From QQVM01 sp964544885 (GTDB taxonomy: Bacteria > Bacteroidota > Bacteroidia > AKYH767-A > 2013-40CM-41-45), in the NCBI GenBank assembly GCA_964544885.1, contig CAZJDX010000001.1:1-64000 (forward strand): a DNA stretch of 64,000 nucleotides. Reading direction: 5' to 3'. Numbering within the stretch: position 1 is the stretch's first letter; each line of letters starts with the position of its first letter. Of this stretch, positions 53,887 through 63,116 are shown one piece after another. A program made the translations under genes and the position numbers. Below the pieces are notes generated by a model. That model made no database searches. It was not told the origin of the DNA and saw only the letters and a list, made by a program, of their open reading frames with translations.

Positions 53887-54933
53887 ATGTTTGAAAATAG
53901 AGTGAACCGAACAGAACTGGAAAACCTGGGTGAGTTCGGACTGATAGATCTGATCAAAGAGGGTGTAAAAATTTATAACCCTGAAACCCGGAAGGGAATC
54001 GGTGATGATGCTGCGGTAATTGACAGCCAGGGAAAAAGATGCCTGATTACTACGGATATGCTTGTGGAAGGCGTACACTTTGACCTGAGCTTTCATCCTT
54101 TGAAACACCTGGGATATAAATCGGTTGTTGTGAACCTGTCCGATATATATGCAATGAATGCCATACCGAAACAAATAGTGGTAGCCTTTGCAATCTCCAA
54201 CAGATTTTCACTTGAAGCCGTTGAAGAACTCTTTGAAGGAATAAATCTTGCCTGTGAAAAGTACAAGATAGATCTGGTCGGAGGCGACACCACCTCTTCT
54301 GCCGGCGGTTTGATCATCTCAGTCACCGCTATCGGTTATACGGAAGAGGAAAATATCGTTTACAGAAGCAGTGCCCGTGAAAACGATCTCTTGTGCGTCA
54401 GCGGTGATCTGGGAGGCGCTTACCTGGGTTTGCAGGTTCTTGAAAGAGAAAAGAGAATTTTCATGGAGAATCCCGGGATACAGCCGGACCTGAGCGGGAA
54501 TGATTATATCCTGGAACGTCAATTGAAACCGGAAGCCAGAAAAGATATCATTGAAAGTCTTCACAAGCTGAAGATCAGACCCACTTCCATGATTGACATC
54601 TCCGATGGACTTTCGTCTGAAATTCTCCATCTGTGCAAAGCATCAGGACTCGGATGCGATCTCTATGCCGACAAGATCCCCATTGATCCGCAAACCCTGG
54701 AAAGGGCTCGTGAATTCAATCTGGATCCAACGGTTTGCGCACTGAGTGGCGGGGAAGACTACGAACTATTGTTCACGATCAGACAGGAAGATTACGAAAC
54801 ATTGCGACCATCCACTGATATTTCCATCATCGGTCACATGAAAGATAAAGCATCGGGGGCAAACCTCATCGACAGAAACGGATCATCGTTTCCGCTGAGA
54901 GCGCAGGGCTGGGATGCCCTTCTGAAAAGATAA
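53887..54933 (+). CDS. thiL: Thiamine-monophosphate kinase
   Basis: Phosphorylates thiamine monophosphate to the active cofactor. The 348-residue protein has GIGDDAAVIDSQGKRCLITTD, the Mg/ATP-binding DMLVEGVHFDL, LVGGDTTSSAGGLIISVTAIG and LSGGEDYELLFTI. Start chosen at 53887 (MFENRVNRTELENLGEFGLID-type family opening). Convergent with the Moco operon, 8 bases apart. Confidence 0.94.
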   Translation: MFENRVNRTELENLGEFGLIDLIKEGVKIYNPETRKGIGDDAAVIDSQGKRCLITTDMLVEGVHFDLSFHPLKHLGYKSVVVNLSDIYAMNAIPKQIVVAFAISNRFSLEAVEELFEGINLACEKYKIDLVGGDTTSSAGGLIISVTAIGYTEEENIVYRSSARENDLLCVSGDLGGAYLGLQVLEREKRIFMENPGIQPDLSGNDYILERQLKPEARKDIIESLHKLKIRPTSMIDISDGLSSEILHLCKASGLGCDLYADKIPIDPQTLERAREFNLDPTVCALSGGEDYELLFTIRQEDYETLRPSTDISIIGHMKDKASGANLIDRNGSSFPLRAQGWDALLKR

Positions 54934-54941
54934 TTTTCGGC

Positions 54942-55877
54942 TTATTTTCTTGTCTCCTCTTCCGGAACATCATGGCGCTGGCCTGACTTCACTGAAAAGA
55001 CATGAAGGATTGACGGAAAGACAGCATCCATACTTTCTGCAGCTCCTTGCGCAGAGCCGGGGAAAGTAAGCACCAGGCTTTCACCGCACATTCCCGCTAC
55101 TCCTCTTGAGAGCATGGCATAAGGAGTGCGTTGCTGACCATATGATCTTGCGGCTTCCATTATGCCTGGAATTTCACGATCAAGCAGTGGACGAATCGTT
55201 TCCGGCGTAACATCCCGTGCGGAGAGTCCTGTACCCCCGGTAAAAATGATCAGGTCGGTTTGAAGATTTTTTAACGCTGTCAGGATTTTTCTGATTTCCA
55301 CCGGTTCATCCGGGATCAGATACGAGGCTGCACTCTCAACACCAAGTGAACTAAGTTTGTCAAGTATCTTTCTTCCCGCTGCATCCTGTTTTGTTCCTGA
55401 ATAAACACTATCGGAGCAGATGACAACCGCGGCCTTGAATCCTGCAGGTACACTGTTTCCGGTACTACTCCTGCCTCCGGACTTTTTCACCAGATGTATC
55501 GAGGCGATTTCGATCCGCTTATCGATGGGCTTCAGCATATCATAGATAGTAAGCGCTACGATGCCGGCTCCATGCATAGCTTCCACCTCCACTCCGGTCT
55601 TGTAAATGGTATGAACTTCAACAATTATTCTGATTTCAAGACCGGAGGTTTCAAAGTTTATCGCTGTGTATTCTACCGGAACAGGATGACAATCCGGGAT
55701 CATCTCACTGGTTTTTTTTACCGCGAACAAGCCCGCGGTCCTGGCCATCTCAAAGACATTTCCTTTTGGAACGGAGTTATTCTGAAGCGCGCGCATGGCC
55801 TCAGGATCGCTGAGCTTTACTATGGCCGCGGCAACCGCCTTTCTGAGAGAATTGCTTTTTGAAGTTATGTCTATCAT
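54942..55877 (-). CDS. moaCB: Bifunctional molybdenum cofactor protein MoaC-MogA fusion
   Basis: The first 150 residues are MoaC (cyclic pyranopterin monophosphate synthase): KGNVFEMARTAGLFAVKKTS, MIPDCHPVPVEYT, MHGAGIVALTIYDMLKPIDK and LVKKSGGRSS. The rest is a MoaB/MogA adenylyltransferase: VVICSDSVYSGTKQDAAGRK, LIIFTGGTGLSARDVTPETI and VLTFPGSAQGAAESM. One chain would thus cover an early step and the adenylation of molybdopterin. Last gene of the operon; overlaps moaE by 4 bases. Confidence 0.95.
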   Translation of the reverse strand: MIDITSKSNSLRKAVAAAIVKLSDPEAMRALQNNSVPKGNVFEMARTAGLFAVKKTSEMIPDCHPVPVEYTAINFETSGLEIRIIVEVHTIYKTGVEVEAMHGAGIVALTIYDMLKPIDKRIEIASIHLVKKSGGRSSTGNSVPAGFKAAVVICSDSVYSGTKQDAAGRKILDKLSSLGVESAASYLIPDEPVEIRKILTALKNLQTDLIIFTGGTGLSARDVTPETIRPLLDREIPGIMEAARSYGQQRTPYAMLSRGVAGMCGESLVLTFPGSAQGAAESMDAVFPSILHVFSVKSGQRHDVPEEETRK

Positions 55878-56341
55878 GTGAGTTCTTTGACTTTAGAGCG
55901 GTTTTCTTTTTTCCAGACAGACTTACCATTACTCAGTATTTCACGTCCCCAAACAGGGATTTCCGCTTTGAATCTTTCCACGAGTTCTTCACACGCATCC
56001 ATGGCATCCTTTCTGTGGGCTGAAGAGGTGAAAACAAAGAAACAGATCTTGCCTGAATTCACCTTACCCAGACTATGATAGATATGCACACATGACAGAT
56101 CATACTTAGCAAAGAGTTCTTCTCTTATAAGGGCCATCGTACTCTCCGCCAATTCCTGATTCGCACTGTATTCTATGGACTGAACTTCCGAATCATCCAC
56201 TTGATCACTTCTTACCTGACCCAGGAATATACTATGTGCTCCTATGCCCGTTTTACTTTGATGCGCAGTGATCGATTCTGAAATAAATGCAGGATCTATC
56301 GGTCCTTCGGTAAATAATTTTCTTTTTTTATGCTTGCTCAT
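55874..56341 (-). CDS. moaE: Molybdopterin synthase catalytic subunit
   Basis: Adds two sulfurs to precursor Z together with MoaD. The 155 residues show GIGAHSIFLGQVRSDQVDDS, IHIYHSLGKV-like YHSLGKVNSGKICFFVFTSS, HRKDAMDACEELVERFKAEI and the Lys-containing PVWGREILSNGKSVWK. Overlaps moeB (14 bases) and moaC-mogA (4 bases). Confidence 0.94.
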   Translation of the reverse strand: MSKHKKRKLFTEGPIDPAFISESITAHQSKTGIGAHSIFLGQVRSDQVDDSEVQSIEYSANQELAESTMALIREELFAKYDLSCVHIYHSLGKVNSGKICFFVFTSSAHRKDAMDACEELVERFKAEIPVWGREILSNGKSVWKKENRSKVKELT

Positions 56342-57479
56342 TTTCCTTTTGACTTGTCATTTGAAATTCATTCCAGGCCAATGCGCCTCCTTTTAATACT
56401 CTCACCTTGAGCGATGGGAAATGCTGACTGATTCTATAAGCCTTCTCCCTGGCGCTGATTCCTCTTTGACATATCAGTACAAGTTGTTTATTCCGTGATA
56501 TCAATTGCCATTCTGAAAGATTCATGTCACGTTCACACTTCAGCCTGTCAATGCCCATGAGCTTTCCCGCTTCTTCACCATTCCTGAGGTCTAAAATCAG
56601 GGCATGGTCACCGGACAAGAGGCCGGCAAGATCTTCGCAGGATATTTCCGAACCGCCATCTTCCTTCGTGTCGCGTAATCCGTAATCCGAATTCATCATG
56701 CTTTCCCATGAGCCCGGCGCCTCCTTAATCCTTTGTTCATTCCTCTCAAAGAGAATTTCCTGAGTCTTCATACTTAAAAAGTCTATTGTTAACAGCCGTC
56801 CGCTCAAAATCCTTCCTGTACCGGTTAAAAGCTTTATGGCTTCATTAACCTGAAGGATTCCCAACATACCGGGTATGGTGCCCAATACACCTGTCAGATT
56901 ACAATCCGTTTCCTGGAGAGTATCATCTGGAGTGGAAAACAAACTCCGGTAATCCGGACCCCGTCTGCCATTCTCATGTTTTGCATTGAATACCGTAATC
57001 TGACCCTGGTGTTTATAAACTGAAGCATAGATCCAGGGTTTCCCAAGAATAAGACAAGCATCATTAATCAGGTAGCGGACATTGATCCGGTCGCTTCCAT
57101 CAATAACAAGATCAAAGTCTGAGAGAATATCTTTCACATTCCCCGGCTCCAGGAAAACCGGATATGAAATGATCTTTACGAATGGATTCAAAGTACGCAG
57201 TTTCTCCGCTGCTACTTCTGCTTTTGGACATCCAATATCGGCTGTGCTAAACAACACCTGCCGGTGCAGGTTACCTTTCTCAACCTTATCACCATCGGTG
57301 ATACCTATCGTACCTATGCCTGCTGCACAGAGATACTGCAGGGCGCCGGAAGATAAGCCTCCTGCTCCCACGAATAAGACTTTTGATTCTCGCAGTTTCT
57401 GCTGTGCCTCCATACCAAATCCTTCGAGATCAAGTTGTCTTTTATACCGCTGAAGTTCTTCCTGTGAAAACATGATCAT
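56328..57479 (-). CDS. moeB: MoeB/ThiF-family adenylyltransferase with rhodanese domain
   Basis: Activates the C-terminal glycine of MoaD by adenylation. The 383-residue protein has VGAGGLSSGALQYLCAAGIG, GITDGDKVEKGNLHRQVLFS, VIDGSDRINVRYLINDACLI, and a C-terminal rhodanese domain with CQRGISAREKAYRI as the sulfur loop. The two CxxC zinc pairs of E. coli MoeB are not seen, and the loop reads GGLSS instead of GGLGS. The rhodanese domain suggests it also thiolates MoaD. It overlaps moaD by 4 bases. Confidence 0.9.
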   Translation of the reverse strand: MIMFSQEELQRYKRQLDLEGFGMEAQQKLRESKVLFVGAGGLSSGALQYLCAAGIGTIGITDGDKVEKGNLHRQVLFSTADIGCPKAEVAAEKLRTLNPFVKIISYPVFLEPGNVKDILSDFDLVIDGSDRINVRYLINDACLILGKPWIYASVYKHQGQITVFNAKHENGRRGPDYRSLFSTPDDTLQETDCNLTGVLGTIPGMLGILQVNEAIKLLTGTGRILSGRLLTIDFLSMKTQEILFERNEQRIKEAPGSWESMMNSDYGLRDTKEDGGSEISCEDLAGLLSGDHALILDLRNGEEAGKLMGIDRLKCERDMNLSEWQLISRNKQLVLICQRGISAREKAYRISQHFPSLKVRVLKGGALAWNEFQMTSQKENEQA

Positions 57480-57709
57480 CCTCCCGAGAAAGGCGGCATG
57501 AGAATAATCTCATCACCGGCTTTAACCTTTTGATCGTCATCCGAGATCTTATTATTTACCGCGACAATTATTTTATATTCAAAAAGAGAGGGATACATCC
57601 TGTTCAATTCAACTCTGATATCTCTGACACGTGATGAATCGCCGCAGCTCAGAGAGTCCGTCTCAACTATTTCTTCAAGCTTCCCAAAGGCTTTTATCTT
57701 AATGTTCAT
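57476..57709 (-). CDS. moaD: Molybdopterin synthase sulfur carrier subunit
   Basis: A 77-residue ubiquitin-like protein ending in the required Gly-Gly (ILMPPFSGG), which becomes the thiocarboxylate. IKAFGKLEEIVETD and VAVNNKISDDDQKVKAGDEI are the family's strands. It overlaps mobA and moeB by 4 bases each, so the three are translationally coupled. Confidence 0.95.
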   Translation of the reverse strand: MNIKIKAFGKLEEIVETDSLSCGDSSRVRDIRVELNRMYPSLFEYKIIVAVNNKISDDDQKVKAGDEIILMPPFSGG

Positions 57710-58281
57710 TCCGTCTGTATTTTTAAGCGGTCTTCAGGCGTATTCAGGTTAGAAAACTTTTCGCTGGAAAATCTTTCTCCATTTACCGGAACCTTCACAG
57801 GATCCAGGTTCTCTATTATACTCTGCAATTTAACGATTCCTTTTGAAATCCATTCTTCCATTTCTCCGGCGATCCTGTTATCATAAATGGCAAAGAGGGG
57901 TTCAATCTGCTCATCATGCTGTAACATAGTGACCTTTCCAGGAACTGAATTGAGTATAAGGAAATGCAGCAAACCCGTATCGACAAACGGTGTGTCACAG
58001 GCAAGTACCAGAACACGGGAATTCCGGGCACGTTTCAGGGAAGTCAGAATTCCTCCTGCCGGCCCCTTGTCCGGAATAATATCTGTGTATACAGGCAGGC
58101 CAAGATCTCCATAGGAATGGTCCTTTCCGGCTACGATGAACAGGTCATCTGTCAGAGGGATTGCTGCTTCCATGATATGCCTGATACATTCTTTCCCGTT
58201 CACGATCATCCTGGCTTTATCCTCACCCATCCGGCTGCTTTTCCCTCCCGCAAGTATGGCAATTGAGATATCCTTTATCAT
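57706..58281 (-). CDS. mobA: Molybdenum cofactor guanylyltransferase
   Basis: Attaches GMP to the molybdopterin cofactor. The N-terminal nucleotide loop is ILAGGKSSRMGEDKARMIVN and VLACDTPFVDTGLLHF is the metal segment. 191 residues, normal. Its presence implies the organism has enzymes of the bis-MGD (DMSO reductase) class, though none is in the window. Confidence 0.93.
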   Translation of the reverse strand: MIKDISIAILAGGKSSRMGEDKARMIVNGKECIRHIMEAAIPLTDDLFIVAGKDHSYGDLGLPVYTDIIPDKGPAGGILTSLKRARNSRVLVLACDTPFVDTGLLHFLILNSVPGKVTMLQHDEQIEPLFAIYDNRIAGEMEEWISKGIVKLQSIIENLDPVKVPVNGERFSSEKFSNLNTPEDRLKIQTE

Positions 58282-58286
58282 CTATA

Positions 58287-59030
58287 TCAGACTACAATAA
58301 GTTTAACGGAAGCTATCAATAAGACCAAGGCTAAAAATCTTCTCATCCACAGAGTATTGAACTTATACACGCCATAATAAGATCCGGCCAGGCCGCCCAG
58401 CAAGGTGGTGATCAACATGAGACCTGTATGTTCGCTCATGCTGATACCAGCAACCAGTTGTCCGCTTAATCCGGCGAAGGAATTTACAAAAATGAACAAA
58501 GCAGAGACGGCGGCGGTTTGTTTCATATCCGCCCAATGCAGCAAGAGAATTAAGGGACTCAGAATGATCCCACCTCCTATGCCGATAAGTCCCGATAAAA
58601 ATCCGATGATCAACCCAATGAAGAGTGAAGCCGCAAAGCCCGCTTGACGAATATATCCCGGATCCTTTCCAAAAAATCCGAACAGTCTGAGTACGGGGAA
58701 AAGCAACATGAAGCCGAGGAATCTTTTATACAGTGTTTCATCAACAGATATCATTCCTCCGAAATAGGCCGCCGGGATGGACAGCAGGATGAAAGGAAAG
58801 AACAGCTTCCACCTGAAATATCCGGCTCTGTAATACTGTATGAAGGCCGCTAAGGAGACGCACAAATTAAGGATGAGAGCCGTAGGCTTCAGGACCGATG
58901 CGCTGAACCCGAAAAATACCATGAGTGCAAGGTATCCGCTGGCACCACCGTGCCCTACGGACGAATAAAGAAAGGCCACCAGGAAAAGGAGCCCGGTGAA
59001 CAACGGAATGTATGATTCATTTAACTCCAC
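58287..59030 (-). CDS. TauE/SafE-family membrane exporter
   Basis: A 247-residue membrane protein with seven to eight helices. The family repeat is visible twice: VAFLYSSVGHGGASGYLALM and GFLSGLIGIGGGIILSPLIL, the latter matching the glycine-rich core of TauE/SafE. These carry sulfite, sulfonates or other small organosulfur anions outward. It sits in the Moco operon, overlapping moeA by 14 bases, so a link to a Moco sulfite enzyme or to anion handling is possible but not shown. Confidence 0.88.
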   Translation of the reverse strand: MELNESYIPLFTGLLFLVAFLYSSVGHGGASGYLALMVFFGFSASVLKPTALILNLCVSLAAFIQYYRAGYFRWKLFFPFILLSIPAAYFGGMISVDETLYKRFLGFMLLFPVLRLFGFFGKDPGYIRQAGFAASLFIGLIIGFLSGLIGIGGGIILSPLILLLHWADMKQTAAVSALFIFVNSFAGLSGQLVAGISMSEHTGLMLITTLLGGLAGSYYGVYKFNTLWMRRFLALVLLIASVKLIVV

Positions 59031-60279
59031 TGACAGTGTCTGATGTACTATGATTTTTAGCTGAAGCGTAATTATTTCCAGAAGTATCAGAAGAACGGGG
59101 AAGATAACAAACCCTGACTTTCATTCCGGCATGAGCTTGTTCAAGATTTTCTTCCAGACATATATAGGCATTTGCATGCGCAAGAGAATTCATCTTATAG
59201 GATTGCTGATCATGCAGTATCTCAACTGAATCCTGTTGAACCATTGCCTTCAGAAAATGTGTCATTCCCGGATTTTTCTGATAAGAGTTCAGGAGAGTTT
59301 TTTCCGAAACAGGCATGGAAGGCGAAACGAAGCCGCACATTTTTCTAAGTGCAGGATAAACATAGTAATAAAAACACAAGTGTGCGGAGGCCGGATTTCC
59401 GGGCAATGCAAAGATGAGAGTCCGGTCTTTCTTGCCGAACCACAAGGGTTTACCGGGTTTCTGCCTTACTTTGTAAAATACATTCCGGACATCTTCTTCC
59501 TCCAGCAGGATTCTTACAAGGTCATAATCACCAACAGAAATTCCTCCGCTGAAAATGATCAAATCGCTGTCCGACACGGATTCTCTGAAGGCCTTTCTGA
59601 TCCTTTCCAACTCATCTTTAAGGATGCAACATCTCCTCACTGAAATGTTCAGTTCCGACAAAGCAGCCTTCAGAAAAATTGAATTCGATTCGTATATCTT
59701 TCCTGGCATCAGAGATTCTCCTGCAGGTTGAATTTCGCTACCTGTAATGATCAGGGAAATTTCCGGTCGTTTATACACTTCCACTTCGTGTACTCCCAGT
59801 CCGGCCAGAAATCCAAGTGCTGCAGGGTTCAGGTATGAACCCGCTTTCATCGCAAGATCTCCGCACCTTGTTTGTGAAGCTTCATCACGGATGTTGGCTC
59901 CTTTTTTCAATCCCAGAAAATCAATATAAAGATGTTCCGCTTTCAGAACGGTTCTTTCCTGTTCCGCAACGGTATCCGCATCGGCAGGTACGGCAGCGCC
60001 TGTATAGATCCTGATTGCCGTTCCGGGTGGAATCGGTCCTTCATAGACAGAGCCTGCCGGAACCTCTGCGATCAGCTTCAATGCTTGTCCTGAAAAGGCA
60101 TCATCATACCTGAAGGCATATCCATCCATTGCACTCTGTCTGAACGGGGGGAAATTTATCAGGCTGAAAACATCAGATGACAGTACAGAGCCTGAAGCGT
60201 CTTCAAGCGGTAAACAAGAAGTTCCGGTTGGCCTGGCATGACATGCAACCAATGCGGAAGCTTCATTAACACTGATCAT
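59017..60279 (-). CDS. moeA: Molybdopterin molybdotransferase
   Basis: Inserts molybdate into adenylated molybdopterin. The 420-residue protein has FPPFRQSAMDGYAFRYDD, IPPGTAIRIYTGAAVPADAD, FSGGISVGDYDLVRILLEE and FALPGNPASAHLCFYYYVYP. It is the first gene of the leftward Moco operon; 86 bases separate it from the DinB gene upstream. Confidence 0.95.
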   Translation of the reverse strand: MISVNEASALVACHARPTGTSCLPLEDASGSVLSSDVFSLINFPPFRQSAMDGYAFRYDDAFSGQALKLIAEVPAGSVYEGPIPPGTAIRIYTGAAVPADADTVAEQERTVLKAEHLYIDFLGLKKGANIRDEASQTRCGDLAMKAGSYLNPAALGFLAGLGVHEVEVYKRPEISLIITGSEIQPAGESLMPGKIYESNSIFLKAALSELNISVRRCCILKDELERIRKAFRESVSDSDLIIFSGGISVGDYDLVRILLEEEDVRNVFYKVRQKPGKPLWFGKKDRTLIFALPGNPASAHLCFYYYVYPALRKMCGFVSPSMPVSEKTLLNSYQKNPGMTHFLKAMVQQDSVEILHDQQSYKMNSLAHANAYICLEENLEQAHAGMKVRVCYLPRSSDTSGNNYASAKNHSTSDTVSGVK

Positions 60280-60365
60280 AATGTGCGAATTATTTTTGCT
60301 GAGGCAGGTTCATCCGAAATTGATTCTGCATTGAGTGAGGACAGAAATACGGGATGTTTAAATTA

Positions 60366-60860
60366 TCAGCGTTCCCTGCACCAGGCGATGAAGTCAGTTG
60401 AGATCAGACTGGTTAGTCCGGCCTGCCTCAACAAAGTTACCACCTGTCCACGATGGTATGTACTATGGTTGACACAATGCATTATTGCTTCAGCCCGTTT
60501 CGATCGGAACTCTCTGCCATCAAGATTCTTATAGGTAAACTGTGATGCCAGGTAGGCTTCACCACAGGATTCAACGAATTCAATAAAATCCTTGTCTGTT
60601 TTCGATATCTCAAGGAACAGATCAGCAGAACTACCCTTATAATCTGCACCTTTCCAGCTTACCGGGTTGCTCTCCTTCAGCCTGTCGAGCCAGATTGCCT
60701 GTGCACCCCAAATATGCAGCAAGGTTTTCTTTATGGAAGGGAAACTGCTCTTTTGCTCCATCACCAGCTGCTCTTCGTTGCAATTGCTGAGAATAAACTG
60801 AGTGAGGCGATGATTTGCCCATTCATTGTACCTGATATATTCAAGCAGTATATCCTTCAT
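60366..60860 (-). CDS. DinB-family protein
   Basis: A 164-residue four-helix protein with the DinB metal-site His residues: LLHIWGAQAIWLDRL and HCVNHSTYHRGQVVTLLRQ. In Bacillus such proteins are DNA-damage induced; many are thiol- or bacillithiol-S-transferases or unknown. The specific role is not known here. 35 bases downstream of the aminopeptidase gene, possibly one transcript. Confidence 0.88.
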   Translation of the reverse strand: MKDILLEYIRYNEWANHRLTQFILSNCNEEQLVMEQKSSFPSIKKTLLHIWGAQAIWLDRLKESNPVSWKGADYKGSSADLFLEISKTDKDFIEFVESCGEAYLASQFTYKNLDGREFRSKRAEAIMHCVNHSTYHRGQVVTLLRQAGLTSLISTDFIAWCRER

Positions 60861-60895
60861 TCTGAAAAGAGAATCCGAAGTGTTGAACAGATAAA

Positions 60896-62212
60896 TTAAA
60901 CACCGGCAGGTGTTCGTGACATGGCCATAAGTTCTTCGATCTCTTCAACTTCTACGGGAATGGAAGACATCAGATCATGTGGCCCCTTATCTGTAATGAG
61001 AATATCGTTCTCTATACGGATGCCAAGCTTCTCTTCGGGTATATATATACCGGGTTCACAGGTAAAGACCATTCCCGCCATCATGGCTTCATAGCGGTTA
61101 CCTATGTCATGAATATCCAGACCCAGGAAATGCGATGTACCATGCATGAAGTACTTCTTATATAAAGGTTGTTTCGGATCCTGTTTCTTAACATCCGCTG
61201 CGTTCAGCAATCCGAGTTTAATTAATTCCTCTTCCATGATCTTGCCGACTTCCTCATGATACTTCATGATTGTGTTTCCCGGAACAAGCATTTTGGTGGC
61301 AGCACGCATGACACGTAACACCGCGTGATAGACATCTTTCTGCCTTGCCGTGAATTTTCCATTGACCGGAATCGAGCGGCTGAGGTCTGCCGCGTAATTT
61401 GCATACTCTGCGCCAAAGTCAAAGAGGATCACATCCCCATCCCTGCACTCACGGTTATTATCGTTGTAATGTAAAATACAGGCGCTTTCTCCGCTTGCAA
61501 TAATAGGATTGTAAGCATGACCTGTCGCCCGGTTCCTGATGAACTCGTGTATGATCTCAGCTTCTATTTCATATTCCATCACACCGGGACGAGTAAAATT
61601 CAATACTCTTCTGAAGGCCTTCTCCGTGATATCAATGGCAGTTTGCATCAGTTTAATTTCTGCCTCTGATTTAATGGCCCGGAGCCTGGCCATGATCAAT
61701 GATGTACGTTCATACTGATGGTTGGGATAGCGTCCCTTGAGGTCAGCAGAAAATCTCGCATCGCGGTATGGTACCTCCGTGACAAAGCGATCGTTTTCAT
61801 TAAGGTTAAGATATACCCTGAGAGAGTGGTGCATCATGAGCGGGAGCATATTTTCAAACTCCTCCGTCCAATATACATTCTGAATTCCCGAGGCCGAACG
61901 GGCTTCTTCCTTGGTATACTTATGTCCTTCCCATACAGCAATATGCTCGTTTGTTTTACGGACAAAAAGCATTTCCCTGTACTCAGGTAACGGATGATCC
62001 GGAGCAATTATCAGGATCGTTCTCTCCTGGTCAATTCCACAGAGCCAAAACAGATCTGATTGCTGCCGGAAAGGGAAGTTCTGGTCGCCGTTTCTGGGCA
62101 TCTCGTCATTGCTTTGGAAAAACGCTATGGAATTTCTTTCGAGATGCTGAACGAATTTTTTTCTGTTCTCAATGAATAGTTTATTATCAATCGATGTATA
62201 TTTCATGGCCAT
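60896..62212 (-). CDS. pepP: Xaa-Pro aminopeptidase (aminopeptidase P, M24B)
   Basis: Removes N-terminal residues before proline. The five metal ligands are visible in the 438 residues: LFDFGAEYANYAADLSRSIP (two Asp), HGTSHFLGLDIHD (His), TCEPGIYIPEE (Glu) and IRIENDILIT (Glu). The N-terminal creatinase-like domain holds FRQQSDLFWLCGIDQERTIL. Met3 (62206) is an alternative start. Confidence 0.95.
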   Translation of the reverse strand: MAMKYTSIDNKLFIENRKKFVQHLERNSIAFFQSNDEMPRNGDQNFPFRQQSDLFWLCGIDQERTILIIAPDHPLPEYREMLFVRKTNEHIAVWEGHKYTKEEARSASGIQNVYWTEEFENMLPLMMHHSLRVYLNLNENDRFVTEVPYRDARFSADLKGRYPNHQYERTSLIMARLRAIKSEAEIKLMQTAIDITEKAFRRVLNFTRPGVMEYEIEAEIIHEFIRNRATGHAYNPIIASGESACILHYNDNNRECRDGDVILFDFGAEYANYAADLSRSIPVNGKFTARQKDVYHAVLRVMRAATKMLVPGNTIMKYHEEVGKIMEEELIKLGLLNAADVKKQDPKQPLYKKYFMHGTSHFLGLDIHDIGNRYEAMMAGMVFTCEPGIYIPEEKLGIRIENDILITDKGPHDLMSSIPVEVEEIEELMAMSRTPAGV

Positions 62213-62289
62213 TCTTTATACGGTAAAAATACATCTTAAATCCTGAATACCCTCATCCCAAGATCAATAATTCAGGGGCCTTTGGGAGA

Positions 62290-62973
62290 TCACCGGTTAG
62301 AAGGAACCAGGCATTTTGGAATGTTCCATTGATGCCGGGAACTATCAGGCGATACGAGCTTTCCCTGACAATCAATATACTCCCCTTGGCTGTTCTTCAG
62401 TATTTTCATGGCCTTGCCGGATTTAATATACTGAATGACCAGTTTCTGCAGATCTGCCGGAGTCATAGCGCGGTTCGCGCACCCCAATTTCGCACCCAGC
62501 CGATTATTAAACCGGTCCATTACTGAAGAAACCGAATCCGGTACGACTCCGTCCTCATATTTCTTCTTTTTATATGACAGATAATTGGCCTTTTCATGGG
62601 CTTCGCCCAGACTAAGCGCTTTTTTCCAACGCATTTCCTGTGACAACCTTGCCTGCCAGTAACAATGCCTGAAGGCATCAATTTGTCCACCGTTGCGGTC
62701 CCCGTCCAGCAACGAATCCAAAGCGGGCAGCGCGACGAGCTCACGAATTTCAGTGCTTATTCTCCAGGCTCTTTTAGCAACGAAGGGATGAAAAAAGACC
62801 CAGCGCTTTTCCGGATGACTCAATTCACAAAATGCTTTCACTGCACTTTTCTGTGCACTTACGTCAACAGAATAAACAAGCAAGAGTCCTGTCGGGAGAA
62901 TCACACGGAAAAAGAATCTGGTTTTGAAAACCGGATAAAGAAGACTCTGCCAAGAAAGACTATCAATTCCCAT
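62290..62973 (-). CDS. DUF6973-like exported protein
   Basis: A 227-residue protein with a hydrophobic N-terminal stretch (VILPTGLLLVYSVDVSA), likely a signal peptide or anchor. The body has DAFRHCYWQARLSQEM, SLGEAHEKANYL and VMDRFNNRLGAKLGC: a His/Glu/Asp pattern of the DUF6973 type, where DxxRHC and HE residues look like a metal site. Function unknown; the family often occurs in phage- or toxin-like contexts, which are not evident here. Family assignment is from memory. Confidence 0.7.
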   Translation of the reverse strand: MGIDSLSWQSLLYPVFKTRFFFRVILPTGLLLVYSVDVSAQKSAVKAFCELSHPEKRWVFFHPFVAKRAWRISTEIRELVALPALDSLLDGDRNGGQIDAFRHCYWQARLSQEMRWKKALSLGEAHEKANYLSYKKKKYEDGVVPDSVSSVMDRFNNRLGAKLGCANRAMTPADLQKLVIQYIKSGKAMKILKNSQGEYIDCQGKLVSPDSSRHQWNIPKCLVPSNR

Positions 62974-63116
62974 GTTGCTAAATTAAAATTTTGCAGATCA
63001 ACATTCGGTTAAAAATATTTTCACACTATTCATTCAATGTATAAAGGATGTTAAGAGTACATCCATCTGATTTCACAAGGAAAAACATATACATTTGCTC
63101 CTGAACATTTACGAAT
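62974..63116. other. Divergent intergenic region
   Basis: 143 bases between two divergent genes. It should hold both promoters. It is AT-rich near 63005-63040, but I cannot assign a clear -7 element to either side. Confidence 0.4.
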
